Source: Leptodontidium sp. MPI-SDFR-AT-0119 (Eukaryota; Ascomycota; Leotiomycetes; Helotiales; Leptodontidiaceae). From it: a DNA stretch of 64,000 nucleotides. Numbering within the stretch: position 1 is the first letter of the stretch; the number at the start of each line of letters is the position of its first letter. The DNA lies in NCBI GenBank assembly GCA_020726505.1, contig JAHLEZ010000049.1, forward strand, positions 62,001-126,000. The letters are read 5' to 3'. The notes beneath the pieces were generated by a model, which did not search any database, was not told the origin of the DNA, and saw nothing but the letters and a program-made list of their open reading frames with translations. The position numbers and the translations under genes were made by a program. Below are positions 1 to 13,500 of this stretch, one piece after another.

Positions 1-3000
1 ACTGTAAAATTATCCCCTTCTTTCGCCGTACTACTAGCGTATTCTATGGCTTGTGTAATAGCTTCTAGCTCGCCGTTATATACTAATTCGGCCTCCCCTA
101 AATTACCTATTTTTGTAAAAGTAGGTATAAGGGGATATCCTTGTGTATGTGTATAAACAGCTATGCTATAGCCTACTCCGCACCCTTCAGGAGTCTGAGA
201 GCCGTCTGTATAAATAGAGGTATTCCGACTATTATAAATACTTTGTAAGTATTGTAAGTGAGCCTTAGCTTCGTCTTCTTTAGATAACTTAGATATTTTA
301 AAAATATAAGGTACTTCTCTTTCCCATGGAGGGAAATAGAAGTGCCTTATTACTTCTAGAGTATTAAAGTCAATTATATGATATATTGAATAAACTAGGC
401 TTGAAATAGTAGTAATTGACTCAGGTAAAATACCTAGTAAGTCATACTCCTCATTAGCTCCTGTAATAACCTTTTCGACTTCGAGCCTAATAGGGTGTTT
501 TTTACTGAGTTTTAGGGCGCGGAGAATATAGCGCCGACTAGTATGATTTAGTCTAATATTAGGTGGAGGTAAAGCTGCTTCAAGCTCTGATGGAATTATA
601 GGTGCTGTTTTAAAGACCCCTAATATTTTCTTGGTAGCTAGGTTTTGTAAAGCTTGAAATAGTCTAATTATAGCCTTGTTAGGGCAATTGATTTTCCACC
701 ATAATATAGAACTATAGTCGGCTACGCTAGTAACACAAGCCATATATAATTGACGAATTGCAAAAGGGGAGAGCCTAATGGTAATATTTGAGAGTCGATT
801 TATACGGTAAAACATTTGCTTTGCAAGGGAAACTCTAATTGACCTATGATTCTTAAATTTAAGGTTTGAATCAAAATATATTCCTAGCCATTTAACTAGC
901 TTACTAGGGGCTAGTGTAGTATTATTTGGAAGTGTAATATTAAGGGTATTCTTACTTCCATAGAAGTGAATAAGCTCTGTTTTTTCAATATCAAAGCTAA
1001 TAGAATATTCTTCCCCTAATTTAACTAATAAGCTAGCTTCTCTTTCTAAAATACTTATATTTTTTTTGAAGCTTTTAGAAGAGGCTATTAATGCTACATC
1101 ATCCATATATGATATTGGCTTAATATTCTTAGACTTAAATAAGTCCCGAATATATATAAGGAATAGAATAGGTGAAATAGGGCTCCCTTGAGGGATACCT
1201 GTATTTACTACTTGAAATTCCTCTAATTTATTATCAAAGGCAAGTTGTAAAGTACGGTTTTCTAAAAATGACGAAATCCACAAAATTAGACTTATTGGTA
1301 ATTTCAATTGAGTTAAAACCTGAATAAGACGATTCTTGGAGACATGATTAAAAGCTCCCTTGACGTCAAGGAATAGAGTAGTAGTTTTAAGCTTATTTGC
1401 CTTATTAATCTCTACTTCTGTTTGTAAAAGTAAAGCTGCGTCAACAGCTGATTTTTTAAGTCTACTACCGATTTGACTATTGTGTAATAAAGTAGTTGTT
1501 TCAGCTAAGTAACTTAGGCGCTTAGCTAAAATTCTTTTAGAAACCTTACTTAGGCAATTAAGTAGTGATATAACTCTATATGCCTTAGGTTTAGAATAAT
1601 CCGGTTTTTTTGGTTTCTTAAGAATAAACCCCGTAGCCTCTTTCCAACACTTAGGGTGGTACCCTTGATTTATAAGTATTGAATAAGTTATAAAAAAGAC
1701 TTCTGGGATAGCTAAATAAGCTTTAATTATAATCTCTTGAGTAATTAAGTCAGGTCCAGGGGTTTTGCCCTTAATCTTTGAAGTATATGAATCCTTTAGC
1801 TCTACTTTAGATAAAATAGGCCATTTCCAAGTATTACTACTTATATATGACGTTAAATCAATAGGCGCTGAAATAGGAGGTTCTAGAAATAAAGTACTTC
1901 TAAAAATATTACACTTTTGTTGGAAAGTCGACTCTAATTCTTTAGTCTCTAAATTATAAAGACTTGGTATAAGAGAGCTAGTACTATTTTTGGTATATGA
2001 CATAGCTTTAAAAATCGACTGGGAATCCTCTTTTTCTAAGAACTTATTCCAATGCTTTCTTTTTTTAACCTTAATAGTATTAAAATAAAGGTTTTTAGCA
2101 TCTTTTAGTTCTTGAAAGTAGAGGGTATACCCTGAGGCCTTATTTAGACGGTAATATCTTTGCATTGATTTCCGTAATATTTTAAGATCCTCATTCCACC
2201 AAGGTTTACTAGCAATTGACTTATAAGATCTAGGAATAGAATCTTTAGCCGCTTGAATTATATTCCTAGTAAATAGCTCCCCTAGGTCATCAAGCTCTTG
2301 ATTTGTATACTTAGAATTAGGGTTATAATTAAAGTCCTGAAAATAATTATTAAGACTTTTATTAAACTTTACTCAATCTGCTTTCTTTGTATTAAATCGA
2401 GGGACCTTTAGGGGGCTAGTACTAATACTACTACAAGTAAATGTAATAGTAAATAGTACCCCCAAGTGATCTGAACTTAGATCAGGCAATATTTGCTAAT
2501 CTTCGACTTGATTTACTATTCCTTGAGTAGTAAATGTAAGGTCTAATACAGAAGGGGCCTCTATATGTGGTCTATAAAACGTTCCTTCCCCGGGAGTATT
2601 TAATAGGCTCAAAGAGTGTTTTTCAATTAAGTCTAATAATACCCCTGTATTACCGCTTTGCGGTGTAATAGGGTCCCACCACGGGTGATGTATATTAAAA
2701 TCCCCTAGTAATATCGTTTTATTTAAGAATAAGTCTGGTAATAAACCTATTCTTTGTAAGGTTTTAATACTACTAAGGGATTCCGACTCAGGGTGAGTCG
2801 CATTATAAACATTAATTATTTGAGTTTTATACTCAACTAAGTCTAAAATAATACAATCAGGGTCTTGTGGTGAGCTAAGCGCTAGAGTAGTACTAATTAA
2901 GTCTAGTATATAAAATAAAGCTCTAGGCCTAAGAGAACCGTAATTCGGGAGCACTTGTTTAAAACTAGGGTGTAAGACGCTACGAAAGCCGTCAATATTA

Positions 3001-3131
3001 TTACTAATAGTCCAAGGCTCCTGAATTGCTAATATTGATATATTTAGCTCTATAGCCGACTGAAGAACGTGCTCTGTAGTAGAGAGACTCTTATTCACAT
3101 TAATTTGTAGTATTTTAAGACCAATTATCAT
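1..3131 (-). pseudogene. LINE ORF2: endonuclease, reverse transcriptase, RNase H (two stops)
   Basis: ORF2 encodes the enzymes for target-primed reverse transcription. The N-terminal endonuclease (3131-2496) shows QEPW near residue 38, LLGDFNIHHPWWD and SVLDLTF, as in exonuclease-endonuclease-phosphatase enzymes. The reverse transcriptase follows, with IPQGSPISPILF and the catalytic SYMDDVALIA box near 1090-1120. RNase H has IYTDGSQTP near 200-220 and ELVYNGELEAI near 60-100, and continues past position 1. The start ATG (3129-3131) lies inside the end of ORF1, a 17-bp overlap that suggests coupled translation. Two in-frame stops are seen, TAG at 2496-2498 and TGA at 2373-2375. Both sit where a Trp codon fits, as expected from G-to-A change. 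Catalytic residues visible in all three domains are intact. Confidence 0.9.
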
Positions 3132-4707
3132 TAACTGTGATTGGTTCGTCTACTATAATAGGCCTATTAGTACTACTAATATTATTTGCTTTATTTTTTA
3201 TTACTAAGTATACCTCACATAGCTTAGAATCAGCCGTATGAGTAATACTATTACAATTTGCGCATCTCATACTTAAGTGTAAGCACCTAGTATTTGATTT
3301 ACAAGTATTACAATTATGTTGTCTACTTGTATGGTTTTCTGCGCATAAAATACACTTCTTATTCCTTTTACAAAGGCTTTCAGAGTGCCTAAAACCAGCG
3401 CATCTAGTACATTGAGAAGTACTAGGAGTAGTTATGTATTTTACTACTTTAGCTGAAATACCCGCAATATAAAGCCTATTTGATATAGCTCTTTTTGCTT
3501 GCTCTTGGCTTGGGAAAGCTACTATAATAGTACCTGTTTGTACTAGGCCTGAGTCGCGTTTTTCTTTAGGAGTAGTCTAAAAGGATTTTCCTACGGGAGT
3601 AAAACCTTTATTAAAGGTTTGAATCTCTTCAGCGACTAGCTTAGAGTTTAATCCCTCTTCTGTATTAAACTCCCTAATAGGGATACCATAAATAGCAACC
3701 TTATACCATGGCTCTCCTCTCTGAATTACAATCAAATCGGGAAGCACCCCCTTAATAATTGACTCGTGTAAAATCAAGAACTCAACATCAAAATCAGGGG
3801 TAGTAGTAACTACTAAATTACCCCTTAAAGAAAGGGAAACCGAAGAAACAACTAGTCCTTGTATTCCCTTCTTATTAAAAGCCGAATTAAGCAAATTGCG
3901 CGTAGTAATAGAAGAGAAGGTGTTTGCTTGGACATTCCGTGCCTGTAAGAGGGTGCATCTCTTAGTAAGAGCAAACTTACCTTTGCCTTTTTCGGTAGGG
4001 TTCCTAGGGCTACCCGGAGCCCTAGCCCTATTCCCCTTAGCACCGCTATTACTAGTACTACTAGTTGCTATGCTGTTGACCTGAGTTGTTGTTGTTGGTT
4101 GTTGTAAGTGAGCTTTTTCGGCTATTTTGGCCCAAGTAGTTGACTTAGTAGCTTGTGTTTCGATTTTCTTTGTTGCTCTCTCTAAGTTAGCTACTTGAGA
4201 GGCTAGAATAGAAGTCGTATTCTTGATTCTATTGTGTTCTGTGTATTCCCTGAATATTTCAAGTAAATCAAGTAGTTTCCCTTGCTTGTCCCGTGACTTA
4301 GTAGCTGAGTATGCTCTTACTAGTAAGTCTCTGGCTTCAAGAACTAGCTTTTGGCTAGTATTACTAGTTTGACTACTTTGGAAGTAGGTTTGGTTTTGGT
4401 GATATTTTCCATTAAAGTCTGTATTGATTCTTGGCGTCTTGTTGATGTGTTGGTTATTAGTGGGGTTGTTTAATGGTCCGCGCTTTACAGGGGCCAGTTA
4501 AGCCGCACTAGTCGATAAGAGCCGAATAGGGGTATTTTGCCCTCGGGAGTTGGAAATAGAGCCCCCTAGGTCTCTAGGGGCTCTAGGAGTAGTCTCGGTC
4601 GATTCTACTACTCTTGATGGCCTAGTAGGAAGCTCTCTTAGGTCTCTAGGCGTTGGTGTAGGTGTGGGGGGCTCTGAGGAGTCGAAGGGGTCGAATAGGG
4701 GCTCCAT
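3115..4707 (-). pseudogene. LINE ORF1: gag-like RNA-binding protein with three zinc knuckles
   Basis: ORF1 proteins coat the LINE RNA. The frame begins with MEPLFDPFDSSEPPTP, a Pro/Thr-rich low-complexity region. A Gln/Asn-rich stretch and a probable coiled coil follow (about 4300-4150), then a conserved globular part near 3890-3580. The C-terminus carries three Cys-His knuckles between about 3420 and 3210: CTRCAGFRHSESLC (CX2CX4HX4C), CILCAENHTSRQHNC and CANCNSITHTADSKLC. Three knuckles are usual for the I/Tad type. Two stops interrupt the frame: TAA at 4498-4500, fitting a former Gln codon, and TAG at 3577-3579, fitting a former Trp. The natural stop at 3115-3117 overlaps the ORF2 start. 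Confidence 0.88.
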
Positions 4708-4840
4708 AGCTCCCGGCTATTACAGCGGTAATATACCACTGCAAGGCCTAGGGGCAAGGAGATCGGTTGGTTAGGAGGTAGTTTATAAGATGGAAACAGG
4801 TATGGTTCAAAGGCAGGGGGGTCAAGAGTCCCGAAAAAGT
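4708..4840 (-). other. LINE 5' leader and junction with copia-1
   Basis: This stretch lies between the LINE ORF1 start and the point where sequence becomes alignable with copia-2 (about 4848 here, matching about 24008 in copia-2). It is less AT-rich than the copia DNA and holds no frame of its own. It is probably the LINE 5' leader, where fungal LINEs carry an internal promoter, but no promoter motif is recognisable. The exact junction is uncertain by about 15 bases. Confidence 0.55.
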
Positions 4841-7800
4841 GTGGTGTTGTATATTAATAGTAATACTTAGGGAAATTAATATATTAATGTTAGTTACTAT
4901 AATATATAACTCTAATACGAGTATTACACGAGTTACTCTCTTGTATTTTATTAAGTTAGTATATACGATATTACTAGTTAAGGTGAATTGCGTATCCCTT
5001 ACTATTTTGGTACTAATTATTAGTACGAAACTTATTTGTGAACTTAAGTCTTTATTATTAACAAAAGAATTGTTTATAAAAACGTAGACCTTCGTAGATT
5101 ATAAGTTAACTAGTACGTATTAGAGTCCTCTCTCTAGGTTATTTATTTGCTATTTAAGGCGTAAGTTTAAAGCCTTAACGTCGTCTTTCGTTAGATCTTA
5201 GTATTATGTTACGACTAAGAGGTCAAATATTATTTCTGGCTGATATATAATAATAAGGTAAGCTACACGAGCTTATTACTTCTTATAGGCCTTCTTATAG
5301 TCCTTTTTCCTTACGTTAATTAACTCTAGCCTTACTCCTTGACTCTTTTGAGACATATAGAGGTTATCTCTGTCTATAGTAATAATATACTTATTAAACG
5401 TAATAGTTTTAGTAAGAAGTAATATCCGTATTAGCTTCATTAGAAAACCGGCCTTAGTGATCTTATTTTACTCTTTTACTAAGAAGTCCTTATTTCTTAG
5501 AATTAACGTGTCGTCTATTTATATTCTTACGACTCTAAAGTTATGGCTTTCTTTAGTATTAATTAGTAAGTATAAGTTATATATTAATGTCTTTATTTGT
5601 AAGTTCTTTATATAATATTTATAATATATATTAAACTAATAGTTTCTGAACTTAAGTATATCGTATAATAGTAGTATTATTATAAATATTATGTTAGGAG
5701 GGAAATCTCCTGTAATCTCTTCTAGTGGCTATGTAAATATGTCTTAGAGAAGCCTTGTCTTTACTTAGACGTAAGCTTAAGTGATGTCCTTAATAGTTAG
5801 ATAGGATTTAGACTAGTTTCGGAGGCGATTTAAGTGCTTAACGGCAGCGGCTAAGAAAATGAGTAACCGCTGGCTAGATTGTTAGATTATTAAAGACTAA
5901 GTTAATATTTCTCTCTTCCTTTTGTCGTTAAAGTATTAAATTACTAGTCTTGACTTCTTATATAAAGTTAACGTCTCCTTGCCTTTAACTTCGTCTATTA
6001 TTCTTGACTTAAAGATGCGGTGGCCTCTTACTTTAAGGTCGTCCTTATAAATAGGCACAAAAACACCCCTTTTAATAAGTACTTCGTATTCCGTCCTTTA
6101 GGACTATTAGAATAATAATCTAAGCGTTATAATCTTCCCTTTAGTACGAAGTTTAATAAATAGCTCTTAGTCTCTTATCTTTTTCTTAGTTAAAAATACT
6201 TTAATATCGTAATCGTTATTAATAGTTAGTAAATCTAAGATATATTTCGTAAATGGAATTTAAATAGTAATTTAGGGTAGATTTAGTGCTATTTTAGTAG
6301 TGTTTTTAATCGGAGATCTTAGATATTACTTATAAATATCCTCTAATAAGTTTTCTTTTTGTCGTTTAACGTTAAAGGTGTCTATCTTAAAGGAACGAAT
6401 TATAATTAATTAGAACGTACGTATTCTCTTATTTCTTATATTAATCTTATATAATTCTCCTTTAATACTTAAGAAATCGTAAAGTCTTGTCTATCTTTTA
6501 CCTTCTTAATATACTAAAACTTAATTATTAAGGTAAAGGTCGTAAATATAAGTAATTCTAGGGCCGTTTCGTGTAATTAACGTATTATTAACTTTACGTG
6601 TAATATAGATTTTCTATACTTCCTTTATAGCTTTCTTAATCGTAGCCGCATATTACTTGACTAACGGATTTAGGGGGTTTAACTTTGTTATTTTAGGGTA
6701 TACGCTAAAAACAAGTAATATAGGGATAAGCTTATTAAGTCCAGCTATATTATTTACTGCTTTTACTACTATTTATAGTCAGTCTTTGTCGCTTAACTTA
6801 AGGTGCTCTTTTGTAACGATTTTATAGGCACGGCGTAATAGACGGTAATATCGCTCCACTTTACTAATTAAATAGTGTGCCTTAACAGGTACTAGTTTAG
6901 GGGTATTACTTATAGATTTAAGTGTACTCCGAAACTCCTTAGAATTGAAATTAGTGCTATAGTCGTACACGACGAAATCTGGAGGTCTAAGGTATATATT
7001 AATCTATGTTGACTTAAATGCGTTAAAGGTAGCCTGAGCCGTAGCCGAACCGGGGGCCTTTTAGAGTAGTTTCGCTGTACTAAAACCCGTTGCCTTATCT
7101 ATTATATAGAGGGTATATCGTTCTTTAAACATTACGATATTAACGTAGACTATATAATTAAAGTCGACATCGTCTTGTAACTTAAAGTAGAACTTATATA
7201 AAATATTTATATGTTTCTAGTAATACTCACATATTTCTTTAACCCTTAACATAACGTCCGAATTATACTTATGGCTAGCTTAGTCTAGTAAGTGCTGTAG
7301 TCGTCTCACTAAAGGGTGTCCGAAACGCCTATAAAGCCGACGTATTTCTGATTCGGTTAAGTGGCACGTATTTATTATTCTTATAGAAGTGTCTAGTAAT
7401 TGACAATATTAATCTAAAAGTAGTTATAGATGCTTATATTTCCGTACAATTAAGTGCTTCTTGTTGCCCTGAATTAAGACATTGCGCAGGTTATTATATT
7501 GCGCGTTAAGCGCATTTAGTTATTATAAGTAAACTAGAAACGGGATATCTGCGTCTACGATTTGAAAGTCCATTTCTCTAGCGGGGGTATTGACGGTGGC
7601 GACTCTTAGGGACAGTCGCGAGCCGGCACTGAATGTAATCCGGCTCTAGCCCGCCTGACTAGTGTCGAACTTGACATCCTGAATACGCTATAATACCCGT
7701 AGTTAGTTGAGTCCTCCTGTGTTTTTATTAGACGCGCTTGTATTAATTAGTAGACTTTAAAAGAATCTGTCTATTTATTACGTTATGTAAGCCTTACTAG

Positions 7801-7960
7801 GAGCGGGTCTTTTGATTTTGCTTTTTAAGATGTAAGTAGCCTTCCTTTCCTTAAGTTGCCTTATGACTTCCCGTGTATTATACTGTGCCTTACTTATTGT
7901 AAATACAGTCGTAAAGTTTGTAACGCTATTACTATCGTCGTCGTTAGAGCTTTCTAAAGA
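4841..7960 (-). pseudogene. copia-1 pol: protease, integrase, reverse transcriptase (degenerate)
   Basis: Read right to left, the frame gives a protease-like region with the segment MDFQIVDAD (ending near 7572). Next is an integrase zinc-binding segment EIRRLYRRFGHPLVRRLQ (about 7350) with following Cys pair. The integrase core follows, with YDYSTNFNSKEF and GKVERYYR between 6970 and 6830. The reverse transcriptase has IDDTLILRNK, whose DD pair is at about 5507-5518. All domains carry many TAA/TAG codons and several shifts, so no enzyme can be made. The order integrase before reverse transcriptase marks Ty1/copia. Domain limits are approximate. Confidence 0.82.
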
Positions 7961-9990
7961 ATCGTTAATATTTATTAAAGTGTCTAAATCTATATCCTAG
8001 TGATCTTCTAAATAGTGTCTAGATGTAGTCCGGTTTTAGTCTGAATTAAGGTCGATTCCCTTAATATAAGCTAAGTAACTCCTAAAGGTCTTATTTATAG
8101 CCTTTACTCCTTCGGCTTTACGCGCCGCGAAGTATCTTGCCTTAAACGCTACTTACTCTTTATTAGAGTGACGACTACTATAGTAGTCTATTTTCTTGTA
8201 AATAATACAGCTTATGTAGCCTAATATAAGCTAGAATTTGTCTCTGTGTTTGTTTCTACTTAAAAATTTCATCTTATAATTAGAGTAATGAGTTGTCCCT
8301 TTTACGACGTAGGATCGGTGGCGATTCGGATTAAATCCGGAGTACTTGCCTACCCTTAATCCCGAGCTATGAGTTACCTTAACGCCGACGGCGGAGCGAA
8401 GACTATTTATTAATATAAGGAAAGTAGGGGGTGCCTTAAATAAGGCCATATTAAAGAGGGGGTTCCTTGATATTCTTTGTACGAGCTTATCGCGGAGCGT
8501 CTTGTCGTTTTATATATTATTGTCCTTTAGGCCAAGTTAAATACTTTGTAATTCTTTAGCGAAGTTCTTTAATTAGGTTAACACCGGCTTTCCCTTTTAG
8601 TGACGCTCCTCCTGAAATAACGAGAAAGTCAGACTAAACTACTAGTTAAGGAACTTATTAGCCCTCTCCTCTATCTTAAAGTATTCGCGAGTCGTCTTAA
8701 TAAGTTTATTAAATGAGTACCCCTTATTCTAGAGGTACCGGTAATAATACGAACTGGCTCTGTCTCGTAGTATCGACGGAAAGGCTCGGTTTTAGACCTT
8801 AGTCTTAATTAATACTCTCTGACATAAGTCGGCGAAGATATAGAGCTTCTTATTTAAGTAGTCTTTATCTCCACTATATTAGAGCTCCTTAGTATATATC
8901 TTAGTAAGGTTTACTAACGATTTTGCCTAGTTTAGAGTCAATAGATTTATAATATACTATAATAGCCGAATCGGCTTCGTATATAGTTTGGTAGTCTTAA
9001 GAACCTTAAATAGTAGTAATGACCCGTCCTGTGGGGGTATCGCTGGCGTTAATATAAGATTCGGTAACGCGTAGTTATTTAATCTCCACGAGTGAAGATT
9101 ACTTAGGGGATCCCTTCTAGGAGTAAATGAGAATTCCTTCTTTAAGACTATAAGTAGGGGGGTTATATTATATAAATCCTCGACTTTATCTCCTTTAATA
9201 AGGGAGATCTTAAGTAATCTTAATAACTAAATCGTCTCTATAAGCTTTACTCCTAATCCTTCTAAAGAAGTGTCTTTCTCCACGGAATAAATAACTACCT
9301 CTAGTTAGTATTGTGGAGACATTAGGCGTTAATTTTATTAAAGTGTTATTAGGATTAGTAGTAGTAAGTGAGAGACTATTTCCTGGAGGTGATTCAGTAC
9401 CGATTTGGGGTAGTTCCGAATCTATATTTCCACTTAGTCTCCTGGCTACACATTCTCCTTAGCTTGTATTACTTCTATTAAGGCGTGTGCCGTCCTCGTC
9501 CCCTTTCTTCGTCGTATAAACACACTAAAGGCTTATAAGTCGTCTCTGAGGTATATGCGTTTTATAACCTTAATTATTTTAAACTCGTTTATTATTTAAT
9601 CTTTAAAATACTCTTAAAAGTCTTAGAAAAGGAATTTTCCCTTAAGATGATTATTGTAATAGGCCTCGCGGAACCTTCGCGAGTATGTAATTACGTCTCT
9701 TGTGAAAATTAGACTAGGATCTAGTGTTACCGTCTTATTAAATGTTTCTAGAGTTAATTCTAGTTCCGTTAAAGTGTCCGCCATTATGTCGGATGCGATT
9801 CGTAGGTAATCCGGTGGGTTCCCGGATAGGTTTCTCGATGGTCCAAAGTTCTGGATTTAAGTATATTGACTTTGACAATCTTCGTAGAGTGACTGTCGGT
9901 GTAATAGCTTCCTCGACGTGCTTCGAGTATTAAGGCAAGTCTCGGGGGAAGGTTTGATCGATCCCCGTTGAATCTGGCCTTTACACAAGT
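7961..9990 (-). pseudogene. copia-1 gag (degenerate)
   Basis: This lies between the 5' LTR leader and the protease region and matches, with transitions, the gag region of copia-2. No zinc knuckle is recognisable, and the frame is broken by many stops. Identification rests on position in the element and on alignment with copia-2, where the N-terminal gag frame can be read more clearly. The plus-strand frame at 9742-9933 is only an antisense shadow. Confidence 0.65.
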
Positions 9991-10103
9991 GCCTTATTAG
10001 AGATATAATAAAGTACTCTAAAGTTTGTTATCGATTTCACTTTACAGCCTAAGACCTTTTCTATCTATAATAAGGTTAACAATATAAGCTTGCCACTAAT
10101 TAG

Positions 10104-10359
10104 TGTCAGTGTAGTACCGGTTTATGTACTACGCTATATGTGTAAATATATTTTAATACGAGTATAACGACAAAGTAATAAATATATAGTTTAAAATCTG
10201 TGTATATTCTAAGAGAGTGCGAGGAGAACTAGACTATATATTACGAAACCCCACCGAATCTCTACCGAAACTAGTCCGGCTAAGCTCTGACCCCTGACTT
10301 TGACCCGCACCCCCTTTTCCGGACCGAAGTATACTCATGCAGGGACCTGTGGACTAACA
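10104..10359 (-). repeat. copia-family LTR (5' LTR of copia-1), 256 bp
   Basis: On the plus strand it begins TGTCAGTGTAGTACC and ends GGACTAACA, giving the TG...CA ends of an LTR. It aligns end to end with 21988-22245, 29287-29542 and, inverted, 20303-20559. It is followed immediately by gypsy-1 sequence. The gap 9991-10103 is the untranslated leader and primer-binding region. Confidence 0.92.
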
Positions 10360-10559
10360 CTTTAAGTTTTTGTGTCGCGACGGTTGCTCGTAAAAGTAAG
10401 TGACAGTTATTAAGGCTAGGTTTATTTAATTAAAGAAATATTATTAGTGACGCTAGCGTGTAGAGCGTATATGTTTATTCTAAGTCAGATATTACTCGGT
10501 ACTTACTACGTTACTGTGTTAACAATTCGGGGACTTTAATTACTATCTTATCGTCTTTA

Positions 10560-13500
10560 ACACGCTATATTGTCGGAATCGTAGGGTTCTTTAAGAATTC
10601 GAGGTCGTTAAGGTATTGTAAATTAATGTCTAGTTTAAGATTTAGAGGGGTCAAGTTGTCGTCTTTACTAGAGGCCTCTCTTATTTTATTACTATTATTA
10701 TAAATAAAGTTATTCCTCTTATAAAAGAGCTTAAGCTTATTACCGGCGAAGGTTTGTCGTAGTTAGGGGCTATTATCGCCGAGTTCCTTAAGTCTGTAAT
10801 AACCTTTATTAGTATAAACTTTAGCGATCTCGTAAGGACTTAGCCACCTAAAGTCGAGTGCTCGGTTTAAGGACATGTTATTTTCTTATATTAAGTCCTA
10901 GCGAAAGACTAAGTCTTTCTTTTTAAATAGTCTCTTCTGTATATTGTGTTTAAGATTAAAGGCTTCCTTGCCTTCTTAACGACGCCGAGTCTTCTTAAAA
11001 ATAGCCTTATTAATATATTCTTGTCTTATTTAAAACTGTATAGCCCTAAGCTATAGTAACTTCAATTAATCACGAACCTCCTTAGTGAATAACGTTTTCT
11101 ATATTAAGTTCCTTGTCTTAATAAATAAAATCACCTCCCTGTCGTATATTATATAAAATAATATATAATTAGTTAAACTATACACAATAGTTTTATTAGT
11201 AAATAATATTATAGAAAAGTTATTAGTCTAACGTCCTTCTATTTTTAATAAGGTATTTTTGATAAGTTTATAGCCTCGTTTGATTATTCTATTAACTCTA
11301 GTGTTATATGCCGAGATCTTAATTCGCTCGACCTCCATTTTATTAAATAGTTCTAGTACTTCCCTTATATTCTTAGTTCCTTTATTTATAATAAGTCTCT
11401 AAAATAACTTATAATAATAAATAATATCTTCTTAGATAAAAGCAGCGATATATTTGGCCTCTCTAATAAGGAGAGCTTTAGCTTCAGCCTATTTACTTAT
11501 GTTATCTCTTATAATAATAAAGTAGCCTTTTCCCTTATATAATAATATATAAGTAATATCTAATGCCCACTTTTCTATGAGTTTATTTAATACTATAAAG
11601 TAAAGAGGCTCCTTAAGACGTTTCGCTAATTAGAGTTAATAATTTTTATATGTTTAGACGTATTTTATATAGTTAATAAATAGTCCCTTTTAAAAGTACT
11701 ATATAGCGATATAGTAGTAAGTACTTTCTCTCCCTTTATGACTAGAATTATTATAGTAACTTTAAAATATAATTTCCTTCTCTTTATTAATATTAATAAT
11801 AAGCTTAATAGTAGAACTTTTTATAAGGAGCCTTTAAATCCGGCGACTATATATATTATAATTTAAAGCTTCCTGTTTAAAGACTCGAAACTGCTTTTTA
11901 GTTATATCCTTAGGAGTCTTAAGTATCGTCAAGTATTAGGCAATTTATTAATACCCTTCGCTGTATTTATTGGCTAGGATAAGTAGTTCTCCTTTAATAA
12001 AGCTTGAACTATTAGAGGAGCTAAGTTCCCCTTTATTTTTTAAGTATTATACTTTTACTTTTATATTTAGTAAAATATTATTTCGTTTACGTAGTTTAGG
12101 GTTTATTATTACTTTTTTAGGTTTTAAATTAGTAAGTTCTTTAGTATTAAATACTTTTATAGGGTAAATCTTATAGGCTCTTAACTTAAAAAGTATTTAA
12201 TCTTTGTCTATATTACTCTCTTTTAGCGTGTCGTTAGTATACCTTAGTCTCCTAGAGAGTTAATCGGCAACGACGTGTATTAAGCCTTTAATATATTAAA
12301 CTTCGAAATTAAATAGGCGTATTTAAGTAAGCTATTTAGTAAGTAAGGCGTTAAGATAATCGTAGGCGGCTTTATTTAGTTAAATAATTAAAGTGTTAGC
12401 GTCTATTTTAATAATAAAGTACACGCTAACGAGCCAGATCTTGAGTTTCTTTAAAATATAAAGTATACCTTTATATTCTTACTTAATAGTATTATACTTA
12501 GCTTCGGTCTTACTTTAAAAACCACTCTCGTACTTTATAAGTTGTATTTTATTTGTTAGAGAGTCTTTTTAGCTGAGGAAACCTCTTTAACTTGTATTAC
12601 TTGAGTCGACACTAATAACTATTTCTCTAGTACTCTCGTTATAATTAATCTGATATAAAACTAGAAATAAGTATAACGTATTTTTAAGGGTTTATATTAT
12701 TTTGTCGTGAATCTTTAAGTCTTAAAAGAATTTAACTCTTTTTTTAAATAGTGTATATAATAACTTAGCGATTAGTTGGAAGTTTTTAATCTAAATTTAG
12801 AAGTAAATAATAAGGCCTAAGAATACTTTGACTTTTATTAGGTTACTTAGTAAGTTTTAGTTCTTAATCTTAATTAAGTGTCTTATTAAAGGTTCTCTCC
12901 CCTTAGAGTTATAAGTGTATCCTATAATGTTTATATTGTCTAGACAAAACTGAGACTTTAGTCTAATAATAGCGCTTACTCTCTTTAAACGTTTTAGCGT
13001 CTTATTAAGGTTTTAAATATACTCTAAAATAAATCTTTAGATTCCGGGACGAGCTTCTTTTTAATTATAGTCTATATATAGCCCCTTAACTCTTATATTA
13101 TCTAAGAATAATATAAACATATTAAAAATTAGTGGCTTTAATATACGAGTAATCGTTTTAATAAACTAAGTAATAGAGTTTATAACACCTTAAAAAAGAG
13201 TTATATTTTTGATTAACCTTACGTTTAAAATATAAAAGGTAGTTATATCTCGGCTAAACTTATAAAGAGTTTATTAATTATAGCCGGAGTATAAGTTAAC
13301 GAAGCTAGTGACGTGATAACCAGCGAATTCTTTAGAGAACTTATTTATTAAAGGTAAAAGATTAATATCTCTTCGTGTGACAGTATTTAGTATAGTAATT
13401 AAGTTAATAAGTCTGTATTTTTTAGATTCTTTCTTTTTTATTAAAAACTAAGTATTTTAGTATAAGCCTTCGGAAAGTTTAAGAACACCCTTATCGAGAC

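Larger units (their letters stand above)
1..4840 (-). mobile_element. Tad1/I-like LINE, nearly intact, 3' end beyond window
   Basis: This is a non-LTR retrotransposon on the minus strand with two overlapping reading frames: an ORF1 gag-like protein with zinc knuckles, and an ORF2 with an apurinic-type endonuclease, reverse transcriptase and C-terminal RNase H. That domain order is typical of the I/Tad1 group found in filamentous fungi. The element runs off the left edge inside the RNase H domain, so its 3' end is not visible. Its upstream (5') end meets copia-derived DNA at about 4835-4848. I found only four nonsense codons in more than 4.7 kb, far fewer than in the LTR elements here, so it either inserted recently or largely escaped RIP. 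The clade is inferred from domain order only. Confidence 0.9.
4841..10359 (-). mobile_element. copia-1: Ty1/copia element, 3' part missing from window
   Basis: This minus-strand copia element aligns along its length with copia-2 (about 24000-29542), with differences that are almost all transitions. It keeps its 5' LTR (10104-10359), gag, protease, integrase and reverse transcriptase. It ends at the LINE junction within the RT/RNase H region. The missing RNase H, antisense gene and 3' LTR should lie left of the window, beyond the LINE. Its right flank joins gypsy-1 directly. In the unbroken gypsy-2 copy the sequence on both sides of this point is continuous, so copia-1 inserted into gypsy-1; CTTTA (10360-10364) would be its target duplication. 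Confidence 0.9.

Noticed and set aside
4839..5087. Plus-strand open frame, with a twin at 23999-24247
   Set aside because: Both lie antisense over the same part of copia RT/RNase H; they are shadows conserved only because the copies are homologous.
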